From NCBI GenBank assembly GCA_963776845.1, contig CAVZOJ010000001.1, positions 124,001-188,000 on the forward strand: 64,000 nt of DNA. The letters are read 5' to 3'. Both the position numbers and the translations under genes were made by a program. Shown here piece by piece: positions 9,052 through 16,427 of this stretch (within the stretch, counting starts at the first letter, position 1; each line of letters begins with the position of its first letter). The stretch is from Roseitranquillus sp963776845 (GTDB lineage: Bacteria; Pseudomonadota; Alphaproteobacteria; Rhodobacterales; Rhodobacteraceae). The notes below the pieces were generated by a model that saw nothing but the letters and a program-made list of their open reading frames with translations, had not been told where the DNA came from and made no database searches.

Positions 9052-10082
9052 CCGTGATGAGCAACATCGGCATCGCGGTGGACGTCGCGGCACTCGATGC
9101 CCTGATGCCGATGCATCTCATCGTCGGCAGCGACTATCGCATCTCGCATGTGGGGCCAACGATGCGGCTTCTGCGCTCGGACGCCGCGTGGATCGGCGAG
9201 GACTTCCGGAAGGTATTCTCCGTCCGGCGGCCGCGCGGCTTTCGCATTGCGGCAAAGGAGCGGCCGGAGATCCAGCGGGTGACGCTACACGTGACGCTCA
9301 AGGGCGCCGGAACGCCGCTGAAGGGGGTCCTGGCCTACCTGCCCGACGAGAACGGCGTGCTGATCAACTTCGGCTTCGGGATCGGCGTCGTCGACGCTGT
9401 CCGCGCCTACGACCTGAGCGCCAGCGACTTCGCCCCGACCGATCTCACCGTCGAGATGCTCTACCTCGTCGAGGCGAAGTCCGCCGCGATGGAGCAGTCG
9501 CGCGACCTGAACCGCCGCCTGCAGCTTGCCAAGCGCAACGCCGAGCTTCAGGCGCAGACGGATCCGCTCACCGGTGCGCGCAACCGACGGGCGCTCGACG
9601 CCGAACTCGACCGCCTGGTCTCGGAGGGTCTGCCCTTCGGCCTGATGGTGGTCGACCTCGATTTCTTCAAGACGATCAACGACACGATGGGCCACGCCGC
9701 GGGTGACTACGTGCTCAAGACCGTGGCACAGATTCTCACGGAGGAGATCCGCGGCACCGACACCATCGCGCGGGTGGGCGGCGACGAGTTCGTTCTCATC
9801 CTGCCGGAGATGACGACCAAGGACGCGATCGATGCCTTGGCGCAGCGCATCATCATGCGTGTCCAGCAGCCGATCGACTTCGATGGGAAGACCTGTGGGG
9901 TCGCGGCCAGCATCGGTTCGACCCGCACGACCCTCTACGACGAACCGACGAAGGATCAGGTGAGCCGGGACGCAGACGCCGCCCTGTACCACTCCAAGAG
10001 ACTGGGTCGCGGACGGCACACATGCGCGTCCACCGCGCCGGACGCGAGTGCGGAACGCCGGGCAACGGACGAAACGGACTAG
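9048..10082 (+). CDS. HNOBA-GGDEF diguanylate cyclase
   Basis: Cytosolic enzyme of 344 aa. Residues about 10-145 form the haem-NO-binding-associated (HNOBA) PAS-like domain known from soluble guanylate cyclases (ALDALMPMHLIVGSDYRISH, then FRKVFSVRRPRG). A coiled-coil signalling helix (about 150-180: MEQSRDLNRRLQLAKRNAEL) leads into a GGDEF domain (about 185-335) with DPLTGARNRRAL, the catalytic GGDEF and an RGTD inhibitory site five residues before it. It should make cyclic di-GMP under control of the H-NOX-like partner, whose gene it overlaps by 4 bp. Confidence 0.9.
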   Translation: MTVMSNIGIAVDVAALDALMPMHLIVGSDYRISHVGPTMRLLRSDAAWIGEDFRKVFSVRRPRGFRIAAKERPEIQRVTLHVTLKGAGTPLKGVLAYLPDENGVLINFGFGIGVVDAVRAYDLSASDFAPTDLTVEMLYLVEAKSAAMEQSRDLNRRLQLAKRNAELQAQTDPLTGARNRRALDAELDRLVSEGLPFGLMVVDLDFFKTINDTMGHAAGDYVLKTVAQILTEEIRGTDTIARVGGDEFVLILPEMTTKDAIDALAQRIIMRVQQPIDFDGKTCGVAASIGSTRTTLYDEPTKDQVSRDADAALYHSKRLGRGRHTCASTAPDASAERRATDETD

Positions 10083-10133
10083 CATTTGGACCTGCGTCCC
10101 CCTTCCGCTAAGTTCGCTGAGGGAGGTCGTGAC

Positions 10134-10526
10134 ATGATCCAAGCAACTCTCAGCGCCGCAACGGCCGCGGCGCTTTTGGTCGCCGTACCGAGCCCCGGCA
10201 CATCCCAGAGCCTGTTCGTGTGCGAGGACGAAGGCCGATCGTTCGTATTCGCTGGTGAAGAGGGCGCACCGGGCTGCAGCGAGGTGGCGCCGGGTGGCCG
10301 CGATCTAGGGCTGACCGCGGCCCAGCCAGACATGGATGCGATTGTACGGGCGCTGAACGCCCAGTCGGCCCGCATCTCGAGACTCGAGCAGCTCCTTCTG
10401 GGGGCCCGGTCGCAACCATCTCGCCGGCCGGCGATCCGGCCGACCACCGACCCGTTCGACACCCAGGGGCGGACGCGCGACCTTGGCCAAGACGTCGAGC
10501 GGCGGCTCGACGAGCTCGGGCGCTGA
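10134..10526 (+). CDS. Small secreted protein, function unknown
   Basis: Hypothetical protein of 130 aa. A signal peptide is evident (hydrophobic TLSAATAAALLVAVPSPGTS), followed by a short region with two cysteines (LFVCEDE and PGCSEV) that could form a disulfide, a predicted helix (DAIVRALNAQSARISRLEQL) and a Pro/Arg-rich tail. The start is chosen at the ATG with GGGAGG about seven bases upstream; the frame extends further but without a signal peptide. The export prediction is firm, the function unknown. It is convergent with the next small gene. Confidence 0.7.
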   Translation: MIQATLSAATAAALLVAVPSPGTSQSLFVCEDEGRSFVFAGEEGAPGCSEVAPGGRDLGLTAAQPDMDAIVRALNAQSARISRLEQLLLGARSQPSRRPAIRPTTDPFDTQGRTRDLGQDVERRLDELGR

Positions 10527-10529
10527 CCG

Positions 10530-10763
10530 TCAGGACCGCTTGATGCGGTAGGCGCCCTCGGGCAGGTCCATCGCCGCGAAAAGGTCGCGTACCTGCGAGG
10601 TCGACAGCGTGACCGATGTCACCTGATCTGTCCTCGGATCGACCTGTTCCAGCGTCACGCAGTCTTCGAAGACATTGATCGTCACGTCCTCTTGCCGGTG
10701 GCTGGCAGGATCGTCGATCAACGTTATGACCGTGGCGTCGAAGTCGTGCTCGATCGTGAACAT
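10530..10763 (-). CDS. Conserved hypothetical protein, 77 aa
   Basis: Small soluble protein beginning MFTIEHDFDATVITLIDD and ending with SQVRDLFAAMDLPEGAYRIK. Its length and composition are protein-like, with an acidic beta-rich N-terminal half and a helical C-terminus. A much longer frame continues upstream but runs antisense through the M48 gene and is not credible, so I take this Met. I think it is a conserved alphaproteobacterial hypothetical but cannot name a family. It ends 3 bp from the convergent secreted-protein gene and is divergent from the M48 lipoprotein gene. Confidence 0.65.
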   Translation of the reverse strand: MFTIEHDFDATVITLIDDPASHRQEDVTINVFEDCVTLEQVDPRTDQVTSVTLSTSQVRDLFAAMDLPEGAYRIKRS

Positions 10764-10862
10764 GGTGTACAAATTGGGCCCGGGCGGCGCGGCAGGCAAG
10801 CCTTGATCGGCATGCTTTGACCGCGCGTCGAAAGGCGCCAAGTAAACGGTGAGGAGGTTCTG

Positions 10863-11564
10863 ATGATGCGCGTGCTCGTTCTGTTTGCGATGTTGGTCGT
10901 GGCCGGGTGCGAGGTCACGACCGTGGCCCCGCCACCGCCGCCACAGCGATCGGTCGACACGGGCTCCCGTCCCGACAGCCGCACCGCCGCGCAGAACTTC
11001 GTGACGGTGGTGCGACGTGTCGAACCGGTGGCCGAGCAGGTCTGTCGCGAGCAGACGCGTGGCGTGAACTGCGATTACCTGGTGGTCGTCGATGACCGGC
11101 GCGGCAGCCCGCCGAATGCCTTCCAGACACTCGATCGATCGGGGCGGCCGGTCATCGGCTTCACGATCGCCCTGATCGCCGACGCGCGAAACCAGGACGA
11201 GCTGGCCTTCATCCTCGGGCACGAGGCCGCCCACCACATCGAGGGTCATATTGCCCGCGGCCAGCAGGCGGCAGTGACCGGCGCCATCGTCGCTGGTGCG
11301 CTGGCGGAGTTGAGCGGCGCGGATCCGAACGCGATACGGTCGGCGCAGGATTTCGGCGGCCAGATCGGAGTGCGCTCCTTCGCCAAGAACTTTGAGTTGG
11401 AGGCGGATGCGTTGGGCACCCGGATCGCCCTGCGCGCCGGCTACGACCCCGTGCGCGGTGCCGAGTACTTCACAAGGGTCCCCGACCCCGGCAACCGGTT
11501 CCTCGGCTCGCATCCCCCGAACGCCGATCGGATGGCGACGGTGCGGCGCGCGGCCGGTCGCTGA
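10863..11564 (+). CDS. M48-family metalloprotease lipoprotein
   Basis: Envelope zinc protease of 233 aa. The signal peptide ends in a lipobox with Cys16 (MLVVAGC), so it should be lipid-anchored, followed by a Pro-rich linker. The catalytic motif HEAAH is at residues 120-124 and the third metal ligand is probably the Glu in NFELEADALG (about residue 178), matching peptidase family M48. It is shorter than BepA because the TPR domain is missing. It may act in periplasmic protein quality control. AGGAGG five bases before the first of two tandem ATGs supports the start. Confidence 0.87.
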   Translation: MMRVLVLFAMLVVAGCEVTTVAPPPPPQRSVDTGSRPDSRTAAQNFVTVVRRVEPVAEQVCREQTRGVNCDYLVVVDDRRGSPPNAFQTLDRSGRPVIGFTIALIADARNQDELAFILGHEAAHHIEGHIARGQQAAVTGAIVAGALAELSGADPNAIRSAQDFGGQIGVRSFAKNFELEADALGTRIALRAGYDPVRGAEYFTRVPDPGNRFLGSHPPNADRMATVRRAAGR

Positions 11565-11648
11565 CCGCTGTCGACCTTGATCTGGATCAGCGCGGCAGAC
11601 GCTGCCGTTCCGCATCCTTGACCAGAGGATTTGGAACGGGAGCGTGAG

Positions 11649-11909
11649 ATGAGCCTGTTTGAGAGATACGACCGCCATGCGGGCCTGGTGAGCGATATGG
11701 CCGACACTCTGGGAGTGGACCTTGCCGAAATGACGATGACGGGGCGGTTGACGCCGTCCGACCATCGCGCCGCCGTCTTTCGTTGCATTGGCTGTACCCA
11801 GCCCGGCGCCTGCGCCGAGTGGACCGCAGCGCATACCGAAGGCGCAAGGCATGCGCCCGACTACTGCCGCAACAAGGAGCAGTTGGAGCGTTTGGCCCCC
11901 AGCGCATAG
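11649..11909 (+). CDS. DUF6455 family protein
   Basis: Small protein of 86 aa with a conserved cysteine pattern (FRCIGC, GACAEW, DYCRNK) that fits DUF6455 of Rhodobacterales. The four cysteines might bind a metal or cluster, but this is inference. The start at ATG 11649 is favoured over 11631 because GGGAG lies about seven bases ahead. It is the last intact chromosomal gene before the mobile-element block. Confidence 0.82.
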   Translation: MSLFERYDRHAGLVSDMADTLGVDLAEMTMTGRLTPSDHRAAVFRCIGCTQPGACAEWTAAHTEGARHAPDYCRNKEQLERLAPSA

Positions 11910-11942
11910 CCCGTCACCTCGTCGATCCGGGCGGCGGTGGCC

Positions 11943-12337
11943 TCATCGGCGCCGCACGGGTGCGACATGATGGCGGGCAGCTCGTAAAGTTTGTCCATTG
12001 CGGATGTAGTCGCGTCCGCAACAGCCGCACTTCAGGAGCTCCGACAGGAGCTTCGTCTTGCGGTCCGCGGCGCGGGGGTTGCCGGTGGCGGACTCGGCCA
12101 CCTGGTAGACAGATGCGGCGAGCCGGGCCTGGACCCGGCCCCATAGGTTCTGCGGGATGATTCGCAGTTCCTCGACCTCCCTCGTCGTCCGCTTGCCGGG
12201 CGTCGCAATGATACGCCGGGCGCCGGTCCAGCCACGCTCGGCGGCATATTTGCGGCAAAGCGAGGTCTGATCTCGATCGACATCGGGTTCTGGATCTCGT
12301 CGGAATAGCGGGCGTAGATCGCGATGTTCTTCGTCAT
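11943..12337 (-). pseudogene. Remnant of a large serine recombinase
   Basis: The N-terminus reads MTKNIAIYARYSDEIQNP, typical of resolvase/invertase-type large serine recombinases, although the catalytic Ser region is altered. The frame then shifts (continuing as TSLCRKYAAERGW) and jumps directly to the C-terminal part: RTTREVEELRIIPQNLW, then the recombinase zinc-ribbon KLLSELLKCGCCGRDYIRNG. Most of the catalytic and recombinase domains are missing and the end is scrambled, so the gene is dead. It marks the left boundary of the mobile block. Confidence 0.75.
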
Positions 12338-12387
12338 GGTCTGGTCTCAGAGTGGCGGCCGGTGGCCATGCGGGGTGGTCGTGAAGC

Positions 12388-12555
12388 TCACCCCGCGGGG
12401 GCGGCCGGCGGCGCCCACTGCGCGTTGGCAGGCGTACGTTCGGCGATCTCGCAAACATGGGCTCGGGCCAGAAGCATCGCCAAGCCGCCAAGGGCCATCG
12501 TGCAGTTCTCTGCAGGCGCATCATTCGCAGTGTTGAGGTTGAGGGGAGTAGTCAT
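12388..12555 (-). CDS. Possible small protein upstream of the recombinase remnant
   Basis: An ORF of 55 codons beginning MTTPLNLNTANDAPAENCTM with an AAGGA about ten bases upstream. The composition is protein-like (a central hydrophobic helix GGLAMLLARAHVCEI and an Ala/Pro-rich tail). From memory, small ORFs with a similar start accompany large serine recombinases in alphaproteobacteria, and it sits just upstream of one on the same strand. The evidence is limited to codon pattern and context. Confidence 0.4.
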   Translation of the reverse strand: MTTPLNLNTANDAPAENCTMALGGLAMLLARAHVCEIAERTPANAQWAPPAAPAG

Positions 12556-13196
12556 TCTTGGTCGGTCCTTCGGTCTGCTCGCCACACCATCTCGGTGGCA
12601 AACAGGACGTTGATCCGATGTCAGCAGCGCGGAAAAATCTGCCGGACATACTGCTCCGGGGGCGGCGCTCTACGAACCCGTCCTCATCTTTCTCGTGGAC
12701 TACGGCCGCGTCCCACCGCTGACCTTACTCTCCGACCCGCCGCGCGTGCTCCACCATGTCGGACCACCGGCGATGTAGTGCAGCGGGTCGTAGACCGCCT
12801 TGTTGCTTGCGAAGGCGCGGGGATGCCTGCCGACGAGTTGGCCCTCCTGCCAGAACTCCACACGCTCGGCGTAGGCGCGGATCTCCACCGGTCGGCTGAC
12901 GGCAAGGGCCTCGACCGAGTAGCGGTTCTTGTCGAACCTCACGAGACAGGTCTTGGAGACGGAGGCCGGCACCGCGTGGAAGCCGTCGAAGGGGCCGACG
13001 TAGGGCACGAGGCTCGGGCGCTCCGCCTCGAAGACCTCCCATATCGTCTGTCGCGCAACTCTGGATGCGGATGCGCCTTGGCCCAGGCGATACGGCGATC
13101 CAGCAGCCTGGCGTTGAGCTCGGCGTAGCTCCTGAACCGCGGCCGCGGCACGAAGAACCGACGCCGGAGCACGCCCACCTGGTTCTCGAACTGCCC

Positions 13197-13238
13197 CTGC
13201 GCCAGCGGACTCGAACCGGTGGCGCCACGCTGGCGCAG
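13197..13238. repeat. Palindromic insertion, class B (copy B3) in istA
   Basis: A 42-bp unit with perfect 11-bp arms, CTGCGCCAGCG and CGCTGGCGCAG, around a core that on the minus strand reads TGGCGCCACCGGTTCGAGTC. It interrupts istA between TPASGW and GQFENQVG; an uninterrupted istA would have only about four bases here, so the net insertion is about 38 bp and shifts the frame. Confidence 0.8.
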
Positions 13239-13267
13239 TCCCAGCCCGACGCTGGCGTGCAGGACCG

Positions 13268-13302
13268 TTCATTGTGGCGCCATTGGTTCAAGCCCAATGG
13301 AA
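13268..13302. repeat. Palindromic insertion, class B (copy B2) in istA
   Basis: About 35 bp with near-palindromic ends (TTCATTG and CAATGGAA) around the core TGGCGCCATTGGTTCAAGCC, which matches B3 closely. It separates istA codons for HYLVDP from CTPASGW; the net gain is about 37 bp and a stop codon follows in the original frame. Confidence 0.75.
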
Positions 13303-13405
13303 GGCGGATCGACCAGGTAGTGCCCGCACATCTGCTGGAAGCGGCGGTTACAGGCGCGGCCCTTGCCGACGAAGATCGTATCCACCGCCGCCATGCGCCA
13401 TCGTG

Positions 13406-13589
13406 CTCGAACCATGTGTGGATGGCGCTCGCGGGGCAAGGGCGTTGTTCGGTAGGTGGGTCTGGTCGGCCGCGGCCATGTGTACGGCGTCTGATCTGCA
13501 GCCTGGCGGCTGCGCGCCCTGATGAAGTCCGCCGGCGCTCGGGTCCCGGTCAATGGCACGCACTCGGAGGTGCTTCGGTTCGAACAGGG
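13406..13589 (-). repeat. 184-bp repeat, left inverted copy
   Basis: Inverted and diverged copy of a 184-bp sequence found again at 15216-15399 and, lacking its last bases, at 14784-14957. Its ends are CTCGAACC and GGTTCGAAC, i.e. short terminal inverted repeats. It has no convincing coding capacity. It sits exactly at the junction between the interrupted istA and the IS110 left end. Confidence 0.8.
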
Positions 13590-13617
13590 GTGAGGCCCGG
13601 TCCGCCACTGATGGAGT

Positions 13618-13691
13618 GGATGGCTCCCGCTCCCGGCATCGGGATGTGCCACGGTGGGTGTTGTTGAACAGTCCACCGAAGGGAGCCATCC
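13618..13691 (+). promoter_or_regulatory. Hairpin covering the ribosome-binding site of the IS110 transposase
   Basis: A perfect 11-bp inverted repeat, GGATGGCTCCC (13618-13628) and GGGAGCCATCC (13681-13691), encloses about 52 bases and ends directly at the transposase ATG (13692). The likely Shine-Dalgarno GGGAG lies inside the 3' arm. In RNA this stem would hide the start site, a device used by other insertion sequences to block translation of read-through transcripts. Confidence 0.6.
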
Positions 13692-14696
13692 ATGGAACAG
13701 CCTACCACCATCGGCATCGATCTGGCGAAGAGCATCTTCCAGGTGCACGGCGTGAGCGTAGATGGGCCCGTTGTGCTGCGTCGGCAGCTGCGCCGGGGCC
13801 AGGTTCTAACCTTCTTCTCGCGTCTCGATCCGTGCCTGATCGGGATGGAGGCTTGCTCCGGTGCGCATCATTGGGCGCGGGAGCTTTCGGCGCTCGGCCA
13901 CGAGGTGCGGCTCATGCCGGCGGCATACGTGAAGCCGTATGTAAAGCGCGGCAAGACCGACAGGGCGGACGCGGAGGCGATTTGCGAAGCGGTGACGCGG
14001 CCGACGATGCGCTTCGTGCCGGTGAAGTCGGCGGAGGCTCAGGCGGCGCTGCTCGACCACAAGGCGCGGGACTTCCTCATCCGCCAGCAGACCCAGACCG
14101 TGAACACGATCCGTGCGCATCTCGCCGAGTTCGGGATCGTGGTGGCGAAGGGTATCCAGAATGTCGACCGGCTCCTTGCCGCTGCGGAGCAGACGCCCGA
14201 GGCCGCGCGACCCGCCCTCGACCTGCTGGCTGGCCAGCTCCGCGATCTGCGCGCCCGGATCGAGACGGTCACCGCGCGCATCGAAGCGGCGCAGAAGAGC
14301 GACCCGCTCGCCCGACGTCTCGCCACGATCCCCGGGCTCGGACCGATTGCCTCGAGCGCCTTCGCCGTCACCACGCCCGACGTCGCGGCGTTCCGCTCCG
14401 CGCGAGACTATTCCGCCTGGCTCGGGCTCACGCCGAAGCCCCATTCGAGCGGCGGCAAGGAGCGGCTCGGGCGGATCTCGAAGGCTGGAAACCGTTACCT
14501 GCGACGCCTGCTCTACCTCGGCGCCATGGCGCAGATCGCAGGCCGGCGCCGCGGACGACCCGGGACCGACTGGCTTTGGAAGATGCTGGAGAGAAAGCCT
14601 GTGAAGGTGGTGGCCATCGCCCTGGCCAACCGGATGGCGCGGGTCGTCTGGGCGCTCGTCAGGAGCGGCGAAAGCTACCGGGCAGCCCCGGTCTGA
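13692..14696 (+). CDS. IS110-family transposase (DEDD), intact
   Basis: Full-length transposase of 334 aa. The N-terminal RuvC-like DEDD domain shows Asp10 (GIDLAKSIFQVHG), Glu53 (GMEACSG) and Asp90/Asp93 (KTDRADAEAI). A helical linker follows, then the C-terminal transposase domain (ATIPGLGPIASS, SAWLGLTPKPHSSGGKERLG, ISKAGNRYLRRLLYLGAMA), whose serine-containing motif is the other catalytic element in this family. The sequence style (DLAKSIFQVHG) suggests the IS1111 branch, in which the guide RNA (bridge or seekRNA) is encoded 3' of the transposase. No frameshift, so it may be active. Its last 172 bp are tandemly duplicated downstream. Confidence 0.93.
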   Translation: MEQPTTIGIDLAKSIFQVHGVSVDGPVVLRRQLRRGQVLTFFSRLDPCLIGMEACSGAHHWARELSALGHEVRLMPAAYVKPYVKRGKTDRADAEAICEAVTRPTMRFVPVKSAEAQAALLDHKARDFLIRQQTQTVNTIRAHLAEFGIVVAKGIQNVDRLLAAAEQTPEAARPALDLLAGQLRDLRARIETVTARIEAAQKSDPLARRLATIPGLGPIASSAFAVTTPDVAAFRSARDYSAWLGLTPKPHSSGGKERLGRISKAGNRYLRRLLYLGAMAQIAGRRRGRPGTDWLWKMLERKPVKVVAIALANRMARVVWALVRSGESYRAAPV

Positions 14697-14783
14697 CAGA
14701 ACACGCCGGCGCAGATCGGCTCCGAGACGGTGAGGCGCGACGTGAGGTGATGGCGACAGGACGGCGAAACGGCAATCGGGACA
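14697..14783 (+). ncRNA. Candidate IS110/IS1111 guide (bridge/seek) RNA, with second copy at 15129-15215
   Basis: The 87 bp directly after the transposase stop are noncoding and conserved in the inverted IS110 copy (its counterpart is about 15407-15493, minus strand) up to GGCAATCG, where the two copies diverge, marking the element end. In the IS1111 branch a guide RNA of about this length is encoded at this place. The 432-bp duplication gives a second identical copy. Assignment is by position and conservation only; no structure was computed. Confidence 0.45.
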
Positions 14784-14957
14784 CCCTGTTCGAACCGAAG
14801 CACCTCCGAGTGCGTGCCATTGATCGGGACCCGAGCGCCGGCGGACTTCATCAGGGCGCGCAGCTGCCACGCTGCACATCAGACGCCGTACACATGGCCG
14901 CGACCGACCAAACCCAGCCACCGAACAGCGCCCTTGCCCCGCGGGAGCCATCCACAC
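14784..14957 (+). repeat. 184-bp repeat, middle copy (truncated)
   Basis: Begins CCCTGTTCGAACC and ends at the tandem-duplication junction, so the terminal CGGTTCGAG is missing. It is the inverse of the copy at 13406-13589 and identical to 15216-15389. Confidence 0.8.
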
Positions 14958-15215
14958 ATGGCGCAGATCGCAGGCCGGCGCCGCGGACGACCCGGGACCG
15001 ACTGGCTTTGGAAGATGCTGGAGAGAAAGCCTGTGAAGGTGGTGGCCATCGCCCTGGCCAACCGGATGGCGCGGGTCGTCTGGGCGCTCGTCAGGAGCGG
15101 CGAAAGCTACCGGGCAGCCCCGGTCTGACAGAACACGCCGGCGCAGATCGGCTCCGAGACGGTGAGGCGCGACGTGAGGTGATGGCGACAGGACGGCGAA
15201 ACGGCAATCGGGACA

Positions 15216-15399
15216 CCCTGTTCGAACCGAAGCACCTCCGAGTGCGTGCCATTGATCGGGACCCGAGCGCCGGCGGACTTCATCAGGGCGCGCAGCTGCC
15301 ACGCTGCACATCAGACGCCGTACACATGGCCGCGACCGACCAAACCCAGCCACCGAACAGCGCCCTTGCCCCGCGGGAGCCATCCACACACGGTTCGAG
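15216..15399 (+). repeat. 184-bp repeat, right copy (complete)
   Basis: Complete copy from CCCTGTTCGAACC to CGGTTCGAG. It lies between the right ends of the two tail-to-tail IS110 copies and has the same terminal GTTCGA-type inverted repeats as the left copy. Confidence 0.8.
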
Positions 15400-15862
15400 G
15401 ATCGGGCCGAACGATTGCCGTCTCGCCGTCCTGTCGCCATCACCTCACGTCGCGCCTCACCGTTCCGGAGCCGGTCTGGGCCGGCCTGCTCTGTCAGACC
15501 GGGGCTGCCCGGTAGCTCTCACCGCTCCTGACACGTGCCCAGACGATCCGCGCCATCCGGTTGGCGAGCGCGATGGCCACCACCTTCACAGGCTTTCGTT
15601 ACAGCATCTTCCAGAGCCGGTCGGTCCCGGGTCGTCCGCGGCGTCGAGCCGCGATCTGCGCCATGGCTCCGAGATAGAGCAGGCGCCGCAGGTACCTGTT
15701 GTTCGGCTCCTCTTTCGGACGGGTCGCGTTCGGGGCCTCACCCTTCGAGATCCGCCCGAGCCGCTCCTTGCCGCCGCTCGAATGGGGCTTCGGCGTGAGC
15801 GCGAGCCACGCGGAATAGTCCCGCGCGGAGCGGAACGCCGCGACATCCGGCGTGGTGACGGC

Positions 15863-15892
15863 GTCGTGCCGCAGGCACGCCTCCGGCGTGAC
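15863..15892. repeat. Palindromic insertion, class A (copy A1)
   Basis: 30-bp hairpin sequence starting GTCGTGCC and ending GGCGTGAC. Compared with the intact IS110 copy it adds 27 bp net and keeps the frame, inserting a peptide like TPEACLRHD after the IASSA stretch. Confidence 0.85.
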
Positions 15893-16235
15893 GGCGCTCG
15901 AGGCGATCGGGCCGAGCCCGGGGATCGTGGCGAGACGTCGGGCGAGCGGGTCGGACTTCTGGGTGGTCTCGATGCGCTGCGTCATCGTCTCGATCCGGGC
16001 GCGCAGATCGCGGAGCTGACCCGCCAGCAGGTCGAGGGCGGGTCGGGCGGCCTCGGGCGCCTGCTCCGCAGCGGCGAGGAGCCGGTCGACATTGTGGATA
16101 CCTTTCGCCGTCACAATGCCGAACTCGGCGATGCGCACGGATCGCGTTCACCGCTCTCGGGTCTGCTGGCGGATGAGGAAGTCCCGCGCCTTGTGGTCGA
16201 GCAGCGCCGCCTGAGCCTCCGCCGACTTCACCGGC

Positions 16236-16265
16236 GTCGTGCCGAAGGCACGCCTCTGGCATGAC
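16236..16265. repeat. Palindromic insertion, class A (copy A2)
   Basis: Starts GTCGTGCCGAAGG and ends GGCATGAC, differing from A1 at only a few positions. It replaces the codons for FVPV after RPTMR in the broken IS110 transposase and shifts the frame. Confidence 0.85.
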
Positions 16266-16427
16266 CCGCATCGTCGGCCGCGTCACCGCCTCGCGAGACG
16301 CGCCTTCCGCATCCGCCCTGTCGGTCTTGCCACGCCTTGCATACGGCTTCACGTAGACGGCCGGCATCAGCAACACCTCGTGACCCAAGGCAGCGAGCTC
16401 CCGCGCCCAATGATGCGGGCCAGAGCA

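Larger units (their letters stand above)
12770..13405 (-). pseudogene. istA: IS21-type istA transposase, C-terminal segment
   Basis: Third and last piece of an istA gene that begins at 18583 and is split by IS1182 and by the IS110 complex. Recognisable stretches in order are VDTIFVGKGRACNRRF, QMCGHYLVDP, CTPASGW, FENQVGVLRRRFFVPRPRF, IWEVFEAERPSLVPY and FDGFHAVPASVSKTCLVRF. Two palindromic insertions (13268-13302 and 13197-13238) and at least one single-base frameshift (near 13050) interrupt it, and the C-terminus is lost after YDPLHYI. No istB follows it. Confidence 0.85.
14525..15389 (+). repeat. 432-bp tandem duplication of the IS110 3' end
   Basis: Two head-to-tail copies with a period of 432 bp: the first starts at about 14525, the second at about 14957, and the second ends at 15389. 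I saw no mismatch between the copies. Each unit holds the last 57 codons of the transposase, the 3' noncoding segment (candidate guide RNA) and most of the 184-bp repeat. The near-identity points to a recent event. Confidence 0.93.
15494..16427 (-). pseudogene. IS110-family transposase, truncated and interrupted copy
   Basis: Close relative of the intact copy at 13692, in the opposite orientation. The first 54 or so residues are missing: the frame passes from istA (DKAFAFFGGAC) directly into SGPHHWARELAALGHEV. It carries two class-A palindromic insertions (16236-16265, causing a frameshift, and 15863-15892, in frame), a further in-frame gain of about 36 bp near 15705-15745 (coding GEAPNATRPKEEPN in place of AG), and a stop codon after LWKML. 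It cannot make a functional transposase. Confidence 0.9.

Noticed and set aside
13197..13302. GGTTCGA-containing insertions as tRNA genes
   Set aside because: They are only 35-42 bp and have no acceptor, D or anticodon arms; only a T-arm-like word is shared.
14525..15389. Direct repeats as a possible CRISPR array
   Set aside because: There are only two units of 432 bp that include coding sequence; no short repeat-spacer pattern and no cas genes are seen.
13553..16264. Plus-strand ORF of 903 codons across the IS110 complex
   Set aside because: It is a frame shadow of the transposase and its repeats; the 432-bp duplication lengthens it artificially.
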